Assembly: GCF_000383675.1 (NCBI RefSeq)
Contig: NZ_KB911821.1
Location: forward strand, 248,001 to 312,000
From: Terracoccus sp. 273MFTsu3.1
GTDB taxonomy: Bacteria; Actinomycetota; Actinomycetes; Actinomycetales; Dermatophilaceae
Length of the DNA: 64,000 nucleotides
Direction of reading: 5' to 3'
Both the position numbers and the translations under genes were made by a program. Under the pieces are notes generated by a model. The model worked only from the letters and a program-made list of their open reading frames with translations, was not told the DNA's origin and did no database searches. Each line of letters opens with the position of its first letter. Position 1 is the stretch's first letter. Below are positions 36,707-45,310 of this stretch, one piece after another.

Positions 36707-38488
36707 TCACTCCACCCCCAGCAGGACGGGGTAGACCGCCTGCCCGCCGTCGAGGAGGGAGACCTCGATGCCGTGGTGGGCGACGCGGGCCTCGGCGGTC
36801 ACGGCCTCGAGCAGCCCGTCGGGCGCGTCGACACCTGCCACGACCGTCAGGAGCTCCCCGCCGCTCGCGAGCAGCCGCTGCACGACCTGGCGGGAGACGT
36901 CGAGCTGGTCGGAGCCGACGATGACGACGTCACCGTCGACGACGCCGAGCACGTCACCCGCCTCGCACGGACCGCCGCTCGTGAGCGCCGCCCGGTTGGC
37001 CACGGTGACCGCGCCGTGCCGGGTCGCCGACGCCGCCGCCTGCATGGCGAGCACGTTGGCGGACGCCGGCGCCGTCGGCTCGAAGACGGCGAGGGCGGCG
37101 ATGCCCTGCACGGCCGTGCGGACGTGGACGAGGTGGGCCTCGATGCCGTCGTCGGCCACCGCACGCACGGCGGCGGCCGCGGCCAGGAGGGTGTCGCCGT
37201 CGTTGGGCAGGACGACGACGCCCGAGGCGCCGCGCGCGTGCTGCTGGCGGATGGCGTCGATGAGCCCACCGGTCGAGGCGCGCCGACCGGGACCGGAGCG
37301 GACCACGACCGCACCGGCGTCCTCGAAGAGCCCCTCGAGGCCGACCCCGGCGGCGCACGCGACGATGGCGGCCCCACGGACGGCCGACGTGCCGGCACCG
37401 TCGCCCCGGTGAACGCGGGAACCGTGACCGAGCTCGTCGGCGAGGCGGGTGATGCGCACCCGGTGCGGGCGCCCGGCCTCGATGCCCGCCTCGACGGCCG
37501 CGCCGGCGTCGTCGACGTGGGCGTGGACGTTCCACTCGCCGTCGCCACCGACGACGAGCACCGAGTCGCCGAGCTCGACGAGGCGGGCACGCAGGGCGTC
37601 CACCGCGATGTCGTCGGAGTCGCGCAGGAGGTACATCACCTCGAACTCCGGGATGCCGGGGGCCTCGTCGCCGTCGACCGGTCGAGCCGCGCTGAGCGCC
37701 GCGCTCCGGGGGTCGGGCCGGCGCCGGGACCGGCGGTCGGAGGCCTCGCCCCCGGAGCGGGCGCGTTGGCCGGCGCACACCCGCTCGAGACACTCGAGGA
37801 GCACGACGAGCCCGGCTCCCCCGGCGTCGACGACGCCGGCGCGCGCCAGCACCTCGAGCTGCTCGGGCGTGTGCTCGAGGGCCTCTCTGGAGGCGTCGAG
37901 AGCCGCCAGGGCGACGGCGTGGACGCCGACGGGCCCATCGCCTGCCGCAGGGGCACCTGGGTGGGGGTCGTCGGCGACGTGGGTGACGGCATACGACCCC
38001 GGGGTGGCGGACCCGGCGGCCCGGGCGGCGGCCTCGGCCATGGCGCGGGCCACCGTGAGGATCGTCCCCTCCTTGGGGTCCGTCACGGCCTGACGGGCGC
38101 GCTTCTCCGCGTGCTGCAGGCCTTCGGCGAGCACCCGGCCGTCGATCTCCGCCGCCCCCGCGCAGCCCTCGGCGAGTCCGCGGGCCAGCTGGCTGAGGAT
38201 GACGCCCGAGTTGCCGCGGGCGGTCCACAGCAGGTGGCGGGCGAAGACGGCGAGCAGGGCGTCGGGCGTCGTGACGTCCGCGGTGGCGAGGGTGCGCTCG
38301 ACCGCGCCGTCGAAGGTGAGGTAGAGGTTCGTGCCCGTGTCGCCGTCGGGGACGGGGAAGACGTTGAGGGCGTCGATCTCGGCGCGGCGGGCCGCGAAGA
38401 GCGACCGCGTCAGCACGGCCCAACGGCGGACCGCGACGAGGTCGAGCAGGCTGAGCGGCCCGTCGGGCGGCGGCGCTGCGCCGGGCAT
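36707..38488 (-). CDS. DAK2-domain, FakA/YloV-like kinase
   Basis: The 593-residue protein has an N-terminal DhaL/DAK2 ATP-binding domain with NVFPVPDGDTGTNLYLTF (metal/ATP Asp residues), TARGNSGVILSQLARGLAEG and GVVDAGGAGLVVLLECLE. A central region and a C-terminal FakA-type domain follow (SGVVVLPNDGDTLLAAAA). FakA phosphorylates fatty acids bound by DegV-type FakB proteins; none is in this window. ATG at 38488 has AGGAGG upstream. It heads the run recG-rsmD-coaD, the usual yloV-recG linkage. Confidence 0.9.
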   Translation of the reverse strand: MPGAAPPPDGPLSLLDLVAVRRWAVLTRSLFAARRAEIDALNVFPVPDGDTGTNLYLTFDGAVERTLATADVTTPDALLAVFARHLLWTARGNSGVILSQLARGLAEGCAGAAEIDGRVLAEGLQHAEKRARQAVTDPKEGTILTVARAMAEAAARAAGSATPGSYAVTHVADDPHPGAPAAGDGPVGVHAVALAALDASREALEHTPEQLEVLARAGVVDAGGAGLVVLLECLERVCAGQRARSGGEASDRRSRRRPDPRSAALSAARPVDGDEAPGIPEFEVMYLLRDSDDIAVDALRARLVELGDSVLVVGGDGEWNVHAHVDDAGAAVEAGIEAGRPHRVRITRLADELGHGSRVHRGDGAGTSAVRGAAIVACAAGVGLEGLFEDAGAVVVRSGPGRRASTGGLIDAIRQQHARGASGVVVLPNDGDTLLAAAAAVRAVADDGIEAHLVHVRTAVQGIAALAVFEPTAPASANVLAMQAAASATRHGAVTVANRAALTSGGPCEAGDVLGVVDGDVVIVGSDQLDVSRQVVQRLLASGGELLTVVAGVDAPDGLLEAVTAEARVAHHGIEVSLLDGGQAVYPVLLGVE

Positions 38489-38661
38489 CGGACCTCCTGC
38501 TCGTCGTGCGTGTCCATCGGCCGTGGGGATCGCCTCGCCGATGCTCGGCAGGCTAGCGCCTCGTCCGGACGGTCGCATGCACCAGTCCCGTGCCGCACCG
38601 GCGTCGTGGGCGCTCACGACGGTCGGACCGTCGACGACACCGAGCGACTAGCGTGGGTGCG

Positions 38662-39435
38662 GTGCCGAGCGACGCCCCCTCCCACCGGAAGTCGTGGCCC
38701 GCAGCCCCTGAGGGCTTCTTCACGGTCGAGGCGGCCGGCCTGCGCTGGCTCGGGGAGCCCCAGGCGCACGGCGGCGCCCGTGTCGTCGAGGTCCGCGGCG
38801 TCGGTCCCGGTCACATCGACCTCGCCCGGCTGCATCCCGCTCGTCCCACGGAGGACGCGGCCGAGGCCCTCGGGCGAGGTCTCGCCGTGACGCACGCTGC
38901 GGGCGCGCCGGCCTTCGGGTCTCCCCCCGCGGGCTGGTCCGGTGACGCCTGGATCGGGCGCCAGACGCAGAGCAACGACCCGACGCCGACGTGGGGCCCG
39001 TTCTACGCCGAGCAGCGGGTGCGGCCCTTCGTGCGTCGGGCGCTCGAGCGCGGTCACCTCGACGCCGCCGGCGCCCGCACCGTCGACCGCGTCTGCGACC
39101 GGCTCTCGTCCGGCGACTTCGACGACGACCGTCTCGTGGCTCGCATCCACGGCGACCTGTGGTCAGGCAACGTCGTGTTCACCTCCGACGGCGCCGTCCT
39201 CATCGACCCGGCCGCGCACGGCGGGCACGGCCTCACCGACGTCGCGATGCTGGCCCTCTTCGGGTGCCCGGGCCTGGGCCGCGTCGTCGCCGCCTACGAG
39301 GAGGCCGCCGGACTCCGCCCCGGGTGGCGCGAGCTCGTGGGACTGCACCAGCTGCACCCGCTCGCCGTGCACGCGGCGTCGCACGGACCTGCGTATGCCG
39401 CCCAGCTCGTCGAGACGGCCCGGACGTTCGCGTGA
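38662..39435 (+). CDS. Fructosamine/ketosamine-3-kinase family protein
   Basis: The 257-residue protein has an aminoglycoside-phosphotransferase-like kinase fold. The catalytic loop is [19 protein letters not shown] and the DFG-equivalent is [40 protein letters not shown] is specific to fructosamine kinases. The family phosphorylates glycated amines so that the sugar is released. GTG at 38662 or 38653 are possible starts. It is divergent from the FakA-like gene and upstream of rpmB. Confidence 0.87.
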   Translation: MPSDAPSHRKSWPAAPEGFFTVEAAGLRWLGEPQAHGGARVVEVRGVGPGHIDLARLHPARPTEDAAEALGRGLAVTHAAGAPAFGSPPAGWSGDAWIGRQTQSNDPTPTWGPFYAEQRVRPFVRRALERGHLDAAGARTVDRVCDRLSSGDFDDDRLVARIHGDLWSGNVVFTSDGAVLIDPAAHGGHGLTDVAMLALFGCPGLGRVVAAYEEAAGLRPGWRELVGLHQLHPLAVHAASHGPAYAAQLVETARTFA

Positions 39436-39601
39436 GGTGGGGTCGGCGACGTGCTCTCGCCGTTTTGTCGTCCGAGCATCTCGTCGGCTACGCTTTACCG
39501 GTTCCCCCCGTGACTGCGGGGTGACGCGCGCCCTCGTGCGTCTGCCCCGATCCGGTGGTGGAGCTCAGCACTTCGTCAACATCGAATTTCAGGAGATACC
39601 C

Positions 39602-39790
39602 GTGGCTGCCAACTGCGACGTCTGCGGCAAGGGACCGAGCTTCGGTCACAACATCTCGCACTCGCACCGCCGCACCAAGCGCCGCTGGAACCCCAACATC
39701 CAGCGCGTTCGGACGCTGGTGGACGGTGTGACGCCGAAGCGACTCAACGTCTGCACCTCCTGCCTCAAGGCGGGCAAGGTCGTTCGCTGA
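39602..39790 (+). CDS. rpmB: 50S ribosomal protein L28
   Basis: The 62-residue protein begins at GTG 39602, with AGGAG upstream ([20 protein letters not shown]). It has [16 protein letters not shown], typical of L28, and Cys pairs CDVC and CTSC as in the zinc-binding form. The upstream 166-bp gap presumably holds its own promoter, and a strong terminator follows, so it is monocistronic. Confidence 0.96.
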   Translation: MAANCDVCGKGPSFGHNISHSHRRTKRRWNPNIQRVRTLVDGVTPKRLNVCTSCLKAGKVVR

Positions 39791-39810
39791 ACGTCCCTCA
39801 CCAAACGCTG

Positions 39811-39838
39811 AAGGCCGGTCCCCCGGGGGGCCGGCCTT
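39811..39838 (+). terminator. Intrinsic terminator of rpmB
   Basis: AAGGCCGG (39811-39818) pairs with CCGGCCTT (39831-39838), and the interior CCCCC/GGGGG extends the stem. It ends in TTTG. It lies 20 bp after the L28 stop. Confidence 0.8.
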
Positions 39839-39972
39839 TGTCGTACCCGCGGGTGGCATCCCTCGTCGCGCGCGTGATCGCGCACCTGCTGTCGTCCTGA
39901 CGCACCGCCCGCGCCATCTCGCGCCCGACCTCAAGCGCGCGCCCGCCCGCAGCGGTCCCGCGACCGCGCCGG

Positions 39973-40974
39973 TCAGGCGCCGCGGAAGTGGTCCCAGCCC
40001 GTGTGGGTGACGACGCGGCCATCGACGAGGATGCCCGCGCCCTCACCGTCACCGGGGGCTCGCACCGACCCGATGCGGCGCCACCCGCTCGGCAGCTGCC
40101 CCGCGGGGAAGGTCGCGAGCAGCGAGTGCTCCTCTCCGCCGGCCAGCACGCAGTCGAGCGCGGCGTCGGCCCCGAGGGCCTCGGTCAGCGCGTCGACGTC
40201 CGCGGCGAGCGCCCGCCGGTCGAGGTCGATGACGACGCGGCTGGCCCGGGCGATCCGCCCGCCGTCGCGCAGCAGGCCGTCGCTGAGGTCGAGCATCGCC
40301 GTGGCCCCGGCGGCCGCCGCCTCGGGTCCCGCCGCGAGCGGGGGCTCTGGACGTCGCTGACGGGCGACCGCGACCGGGTGCCGCTCGGCGGCGTCGGCCC
40401 GGAGCAGGCGCAGGCCCGCGTCGGCGAGGCCGAGCGACCCGTGGACGGCGAGGACGTCCCCGGGCCTCGCCCCGGACCGGAGGACCGGCTCGCCGTCGAG
40501 GCGACCGAGCGCCGTGACGGAGACCATGACGACCCCCGGCGGCGCGGACGAGAGGTCTCCACCGAGCACGGCCACGCCCGCGGCGGCACACGCCTGCGCC
40601 AGGCCACCCACGTGGTCGAGCACCCACTCCAGCGACAGCTCGGGGTCGGCGACGAGCGTGACGAGGATCCCCGTGGGCCGGCCGCCCATGGCAGCGACGT
40701 CGGCGAGGTTCTGGGCCACGACCTTGTGCCCGATGTCCGCGCCGGAGGACCACGCGTCGAGCCAGTCGCGGCCGAGGACGACGGTGTCCGTCGTGGCGAT
40801 CGTGCGCTCGGACGTGCGCAGGACCGCGGCGTCGTCACCCGGGGCCACGAGCAGCTCGTCGGTGCCCGGGAAGCCCGGGAGGATCCGCCCGAGCAGCTCG
40901 TCCTCGTCGAGGTCGCGCAGGGGCGTCCCGCCCGTCATCATCGGCCCACGCTGGAGCCGCTGCCCGTTCGGCAC
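39973..40974 (-). CDS. thiL: Thiamine-monophosphate kinase
   Basis: ThiL makes thiamine diphosphate. The 333-residue protein shows the AIR-synthase-like N domain (LVAPGDDAAVLRTSERTIAT, then TTDTVVLGRDWLDAW) and the GHKVVAQNLADVAAMGGRP block. AVLGGDLSSAPPGVVMVSVT and AMLDLSDGLLRDGGRIARAS are the metal/ATP motifs. The GTG at 40974 has AAGGG upstream; ATGs at 40941 and 40938 are alternative starts nearer the conserved region. It diverges from the RAM-domain gene. Confidence 0.95.
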   Translation of the reverse strand: MPNGQRLQRGPMMTGGTPLRDLDEDELLGRILPGFPGTDELLVAPGDDAAVLRTSERTIATTDTVVLGRDWLDAWSSGADIGHKVVAQNLADVAAMGGRPTGILVTLVADPELSLEWVLDHVGGLAQACAAAGVAVLGGDLSSAPPGVVMVSVTALGRLDGEPVLRSGARPGDVLAVHGSLGLADAGLRLLRADAAERHPVAVARQRRPEPPLAAGPEAAAAGATAMLDLSDGLLRDGGRIARASRVVIDLDRRALAADVDALTEALGADAALDCVLAGGEEHSLLATFPAGQLPSGWRRIGSVRAPGDGEGAGILVDGRVVTHTGWDHFRGA

Positions 40975-41158
40975 GGTTCACACACCCTTTCGGTGGACGG
41001 CCGTCTCAGGCCCCCGGTTTCCATGGGACGTGAGGCCCCATGGCAAGGTAGCGTCAGGGCACGGTCGCAGTCACACTGGGACCTGCCGTTCCGAGCGGTC
41101 GGGCCAGCGCACCGCGCGTGCACGACCGTCCAACGATCGACACACAGTGAGGTGACAC

Positions 41159-41392
41159 GTGGTCCAGGCCTACATCCTGATCCAGACCGAAGTCGGCAAG
41201 GCCGCGAGCGTGGCGGAGGCGATCGCGGGCATCTCGGGCGTGACTCTCGCCGAGGACGTCACGGGTCCCTACGACGTCATCGCGCGCGTCGAGGCCTCCA
41301 ACGTCGACGACCTCGGTCGTCTCGTCATCGCCAAGCTCCAGGACGTCCCCGGCATCACCCGGACCCTGACCTGCACGGTCGTCCACGTCTGA
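41159..41392 (+). CDS. Stand-alone Lrp/AsnC-type ligand-binding (RAM) domain protein
   Basis: The 77-residue protein is the effector-binding half of an Lrp/AsnC regulator without the helix-turn-helix (MVQAYILIQTEVGKAASVAE, GPYDVIARVEASNVDDLGRL). Such proteins form oligomers that bind amino acids. GTG at 41159 is preceded by GAGGTGA. It is upstream of the DUF3515 lipoprotein and divergent from thiL, an order common in actinobacteria. Whether it partners a full-length regulator is unknown. Confidence 0.9.
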   Translation: MVQAYILIQTEVGKAASVAEAIAGISGVTLAEDVTGPYDVIARVEASNVDDLGRLVIAKLQDVPGITRTLTCTVVHV

Positions 41393-41402
41393 GGCCAGCC
41401 CC

Positions 41403-41849
41403 CTGACCGGACGACCGTACCTCACGACGGCGGCGCTCATCGGCGCCGCCGTCGTGCTGTCCGCGTGCAGCCGCGCCCCCGAGGTGGCGCTCGCGCCCCA
41501 GGCGTCGGCCCCGGTCTGCGCGTCGGCACGGTGGCCCGCCGACGTCAGCGGCCACGCGCGCGTCACGACGCAGCCCGACGACGGGTCGGTGGCGGCCTGG
41601 GGCGACCCGGCGATCATCGCCCGCTGCGGCCTCGACCCCCTCGGCCCGACCACCGACGACTGCGTGACCGTCGACGGCGTCGACTGGGTCGTCCGGCCCC
41701 TGAGCGACGGGTCGGTCGCGACGACCTACGGCCGCGACCCGGCCATCGAGGTGCTGGCCCCCGGCGCCTACGGCGCGGTGCCGCTGCTGCTGCCGGCCTT
41801 CACCGACGTCGCGACGTCCCTGCCGGCCAACGGCCGGCACTGCTCCTGA
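41403..41849 (+). CDS. DUF3515-family lipoprotein with probable CTG start
   Basis: The in-frame sequence upstream of the first ATG/GTG/TTG-type codon (GTG 41454) encodes TTAALIGAAVVLSACSR, a signal segment ending in the lipobox LSAC. This only becomes part of the protein if translation starts at CTG 41403, which has GAGG 8 nt upstream. The frame is closed by a stop at 41367. Mature residues include CASARWPADVSG, WGDPAIIARCGLDP and DGVDWVVRPLSDGSV, matching DUF3515, a family of cell-envelope proteins of unknown function. It sits between the RAM-domain gene and ddl. Confidence 0.78.
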   Translation: MTGRPYLTTAALIGAAVVLSACSRAPEVALAPQASAPVCASARWPADVSGHARVTTQPDDGSVAAWGDPAIIARCGLDPLGPTTDDCVTVDGVDWVVRPLSDGSVATTYGRDPAIEVLAPGAYGAVPLLLPAFTDVATSLPANGRHCS

Positions 41850-41915
41850 GGGCGTATGCCGTGTGGCCGGCCCGGGCGTGACCGGCCGTGCCCGCACTGG
41901 CGGGGTCGGCTCGCT

Positions 41916-43052
41916 TCAGCGCAGGCCGGTGCGCCGCTCGAGGGCGAGGGAGATGAGCTCGTCGATGAGGTCGGGGTAGTCGACGCCCGACGCCGCCCAC
42001 ATCCGCGGGTACATCGAGTGCGGCGTGAACCCTGGCATCGTGTTGATCTCGTTGATGAGCACTCGGCCGTCGTCGGTGTAGAAGCAGTCGACGCGCGCGA
42101 GCCCCTCGCAGCCGAGCGCCTCGAACGCCTCGGCGGCGAGCCGCCGGACCTCCTTGGAGATCTCCTCGGGCACGTCGGCGGGACAGGAGAGGTCGACGTC
42201 GGCCTCGGCGAGGTACTTCGCCTCGAAGTCGTAGAAGCCGTGGTTGTCGTGGACGGCGACCTCGCCCACCTCGGACGTGCGCGGCCCGGACGTGCCGTGG
42301 CCCTCGAGCACGGCGCACTCGATCTCACGGCCGGCGATCCCCGCCTCGACGAGGACCTTGGGGTCGTGCTCGCGCGCCACCTCGATCGCGGCCTGGAGCT
42401 CGGCGGGGTCGTCGACCCGGGTGATCCCCATCGACGAGCCGGCCCGGGCGGGCTTGACGAAGAGCGGGTAGGCCAGACCGGCACAGGCATCCATGGCGGC
42501 GGCCGGGTCGGTGCGCCACGCGCGGTCGGTGATGACGGCATACGGCCCGACGGGCAGCCCGTGGCCGGCGAAGACGACCTTCATGTAGTGCTTGTCCATG
42601 CCCGCTGCGGAGGCGAACACGCCGGAGCCGACGTAGCGGACGTCGGAGAGCTCGAGGAAGCCCTGGAGCGTGCCGTCCTCGCCGAACGGCCCGTGCAGCA
42701 GGGGGAAGACGACGTCGACCTGGCCGAGCTCCTGGGGCGGCCGGCCGGCCTCGAGCGAGGTGAGTGAGCTCTCGCGCGTGGAGAGCGGCAGGACGACGTG
42801 GGCGGCGCTCGACTCGACCTCGGGCGTGCGCCCGGCCGTCAGCTCGAAGCGGCTCGGCTCGTCGGCGGCGAGGACCCACTGACCGTCGCGGGAGATGCCG
42901 ATCGGGATGATGTCGTACTTGCTGCGGTCGATGGCGCGCAGCACCCCGGCAGCGGTGGCGCAGGAGACTGCGTGCTCCGAGGAGCGCCCTCCGAAGACGA
43001 TGGCGACGCGGGGGCGGCTCGGCAGGTCGGGCTGGGGCTGGTCCGTGGTCAT
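41916..43052 (-). CDS. ddl: D-alanine--D-alanine ligase
   Basis: This cytosolic ATP-grasp enzyme of peptidoglycan synthesis makes the D-Ala-D-Ala dipeptide. The 378-residue protein has N-terminal VAIVFGGRSSEHAVSCATAA, VFPLLHGPFGEDGTLQGFLE, and ATP-grasp blocks FVKPARAGSSMGITRV and RVDCFYTDDGRVLINEINTM (metal ligands). ATG at 43052. It is convergent with DUF3515 and divergent from the trans-sulfuration gene. The gpsA-plsC block is nearby. Confidence 0.95.
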   Translation of the reverse strand: MTTDQPQPDLPSRPRVAIVFGGRSSEHAVSCATAAGVLRAIDRSKYDIIPIGISRDGQWVLAADEPSRFELTAGRTPEVESSAAHVVLPLSTRESSLTSLEAGRPPQELGQVDVVFPLLHGPFGEDGTLQGFLELSDVRYVGSGVFASAAGMDKHYMKVVFAGHGLPVGPYAVITDRAWRTDPAAAMDACAGLAYPLFVKPARAGSSMGITRVDDPAELQAAIEVAREHDPKVLVEAGIAGREIECAVLEGHGTSGPRTSEVGEVAVHDNHGFYDFEAKYLAEADVDLSCPADVPEEISKEVRRLAAEAFEALGCEGLARVDCFYTDDGRVLINEINTMPGFTPHSMYPRMWAASGVDYPDLIDELISLALERRTGLR

Positions 43053-43101
43053 CAGACGAGACTCTATCGAAGACCGCAGGGGCCGCTCGTACGCTGAGGG
43101 C

Positions 43102-44187
43102 GTGGGCACCGAAGCGGATTCACAGCACCTGCACGTCGAGACCTTCCTCGTGGCGGCGGGACGCCCCGAGCGCTCCCCCGGCTCGCCCGCGAACGTCGCC
43201 GTCGAGCTGACCTCGACGTATGCCGCGGACGGGCCCGTCAACTACGCCCGGTCGGGCAACCCGACGTGGAACGCGTTCGAGGAGGCGCTCGGCGGCCTCG
43301 AGGGTGGTCACGCGCTCGTGCACGCGTCGGGCATGGGAGCCATCTCGGCGGCCCTCGCGCTGGTCCCGGCGGGCGGCACGGTCGTCGCCCCCGACACGAC
43401 GTACAACGGCACGGGCGACCTGCTCGTCGCTCACGAGAAGGGCGGCGGCACGGTCCTCCGCGTGCACGCCACCGACACGGCCGGCTTCCTCGCCGCCCTC
43501 GAGTCGGCCGACCTGCTCTGGCTCGAGTCGCCGACGAACCCGCTCATGGACGTCACCGAGCTCGACGTCGTCCTCGCCCGGTCACGCGAGCTCGGCGTGA
43601 CGAGCGTCGTCGACAACACCCTCTCGACACCGCTGCTGTGCCGACCCCTCTCGCTCGGCGCCGACGTCGTCGTGCACTCCGTGACGAAGTACCTCTCGGG
43701 TCACAGCGACGTCGTGCTCGGCGCGACCGTCGTCGCCGACACCGAGCGCGGGCGCGAGATCGGCGAGCGGCTGCGTCGCCACCGCACCCTGCACGGGGCG
43801 ATCGCCGGGCCGATGGAGGTCTTCCTCGCGCTGCGCGGACTGCGGACGCTGTCCGTGCGGTTCGAGCGGGCCGGCGCCAGCGCGGCCGAGCTGGCCCGTC
43901 GCCTCGAGGGCCATCCGGCTGTGGAGCGCGTGCGCTACCCGGGCACCGGCGCCATGGTCTCGATCGACGTGGCCGGTGACGCCGACGCCGCCGAGCGGGT
44001 CTGCGCCTCGACGCGTCTCTGGCTGCACGCGACCAGCCTCGGCGGCGTCGAGTCACAGCTCGAACGCCGTCGGCGGCACCCGTCGGAGTCGGAGCAGGTG
44101 CCGGTCAACCTCGTCCGGCTGTCGGTCGGCATCGAGCACGTCGACGACCTCTGGGCCGACCTCGCACAGGCACTCGACCACGTCTGA
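43102..44187 (+). CDS. PLP-dependent trans-sulfuration enzyme (cystathionine gamma-synthase/lyase family)
   Basis: The 361-residue protein has the Cys/Met-metabolism PLP fold. NYARSGNPTWNAFEEALGGL, SGMGAISAALALVPAGGTVV and ADLLWLESPTNPLMDV precede the PLP-binding Asp in TSVVDNTLSTPLLCRPL, and the Schiff-base Lys lies in VVVHSVTKYLSGHSDVVLG. The C-terminus has GGVESQLERRRRHP. It could act as cystathionine gamma-synthase or lyase; the sequence does not decide. GTG at 43102. A 17-bp tandem repeat begins at its last codons. Confidence 0.9.
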   Translation: MGTEADSQHLHVETFLVAAGRPERSPGSPANVAVELTSTYAADGPVNYARSGNPTWNAFEEALGGLEGGHALVHASGMGAISAALALVPAGGTVVAPDTTYNGTGDLLVAHEKGGGTVLRVHATDTAGFLAALESADLLWLESPTNPLMDVTELDVVLARSRELGVTSVVDNTLSTPLLCRPLSLGADVVVHSVTKYLSGHSDVVLGATVVADTERGREIGERLRRHRTLHGAIAGPMEVFLALRGLRTLSVRFERAGASAAELARRLEGHPAVERVRYPGTGAMVSIDVAGDADAAERVCASTRLWLHATSLGGVESQLERRRRHPSESEQVPVNLVRLSVGIEHVDDLWADLAQALDHV

Positions 44188-44223
44188 CGCTCGACCACGC
44201 CTGACGCTCGGCCACGCCTGACG
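44173..44223. repeat. Three tandem copies of a 17-bp unit at a gene end
   Basis: The unit CTCGACCACGTCTGACG (44173) is followed by copies at 44190 and 44207 with one to three changes. The first copy contains the stop codon of the trans-sulfuration gene. It looks like local slippage duplication rather than a CRISPR or binding array. Confidence 0.7.
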
Positions 44224-44308
44224 CCCGGTCCCCTCGGCGGCTCGGCGGGTCAGTAGCCGGCGGACGCGCCCTTCACGGCACACCGGACCAGGCGGACGGC
44301 ATACTCCC

Positions 44309-45310
44309 TCAGTGCTTCTCGGCCTTGAGGTCACGTGACATGAGGCGCGGGCCGACCTCGCTCGCCGAGTGACCGTCACGGATCACGGCGACGACCTGCT
44401 CGCAGATCGGCATGTCGACGTCGTGCTGGCCGGCCAGCGTGAGGATCGACTCGCACGACTTGACGCCCTCGGTGGTCGTGCGCAGCTCGGCGGTCGCCTC
44501 CTCGACGGTGCGGCCGCGCCCGAGCCGCACGCCGAAGCTGTGGTTGCGCGAGAGCGGCGACATGCACGTCGCGATGAGGTCGCCGACCCCCGCGAGGCCC
44601 ATGAACGTCTGGGGGTGCGCGCCGAGAGCCAGGCCCAGGCGTGTCGTCTCGGCGAGACCACGGGTGATGATCGTGGCCTTGGTGTTGTCGCCGAAGCCCA
44701 TCCCCTCGGCCATGCCGGACGCGAGCGCGACGACGTTCTTCGTGGCCCCGCACACCTCGGCCCCGATGACGTCGGTGTCGGTGTACGGGCGGAACCACGG
44801 GGTTGCGCAGGCGCTGGCGACGCGCTCGGCGGTCGCCATGTCACGGCACGCGACGACGCCCGCGGCCGGCTGGCGACGGGCGATCTCGGGGGCGAGGTTG
44901 GGGCCCGACACGACGACGATGCGGTCGGTCGCGATGTCGGCGGCCTCGGCGATGACCTCGCTCATCCGCATCGTCGTGCCGAGCTCGACGCCCTTCATGA
45001 GCGACACGACCGGGGCGTCGGCGGGGATCGAGGCACCCCAGCGGGTCAGGTTGTCGCGCAGCGTCTGCGACGGCACGGCGAGCACGACGACGTCGGCCCG
45101 GTGGAGGGCCTCGGCCGGGTCGACGGTGGCCCGGACGGCCGACGGCAGCTCGAGCTCGGGCAGGTACGCCTCGTTACGGCCGGCGTTGATGGCGTCGGCG
45201 ACCTCCGGTCGACGCGCCCACATCGTCACGTCGCACCCGGCGTCGGCCAGGATCATCCCGAAGGCCGTGCCCCAGTTGCCACTGCCCATGACGGCGACGC
45301 GAGTCGTCAC
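44309..45310 (-). CDS. gpsA: Glycerol-3-phosphate dehydrogenase [NAD(P)+]
   Basis: GpsA reduces dihydroxyacetone phosphate to sn-glycerol-3-phosphate for phospholipids. The 333-residue protein has RVAVMGSGNWGTAFGMILAD (Rossmann loop), VSLMKGVELGTTMRMSEVIA, and the catalytic Lys in AEVCGATKNVVALASGMAEG, followed by GFGDNTKATIITRGLAETTR. Its GTG overlaps the plsC TGA (GTGA), so the two lipid-precursor genes are translationally coupled. Confidence 0.96.
   Translation of the reverse strand: MTTRVAVMGSGNWGTAFGMILADAGCDVTMWARRPEVADAINAGRNEAYLPELELPSAVRATVDPAEALHRADVVVLAVPSQTLRDNLTRWGASIPADAPVVSLMKGVELGTTMRMSEVIAEAADIATDRIVVVSGPNLAPEIARRQPAAGVVACRDMATAERVASACATPWFRPYTDTDVIGAEVCGATKNVVALASGMAEGMGFGDNTKATIITRGLAETTRLGLALGAHPQTFMGLAGVGDLIATCMSPLSRNHSFGVRLGRGRTVEEATAELRTTTEGVKSCESILTLAGQHDVDMPICEQVVAVIRDGHSASEVGPRLMSRDLKAEKH

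Noticed and set aside
44173-44223. Short repeats considered as a CRISPR remnant
   Set aside because: The units are 17 bp, directly abutting, with no spacers and no cas genes nearby.
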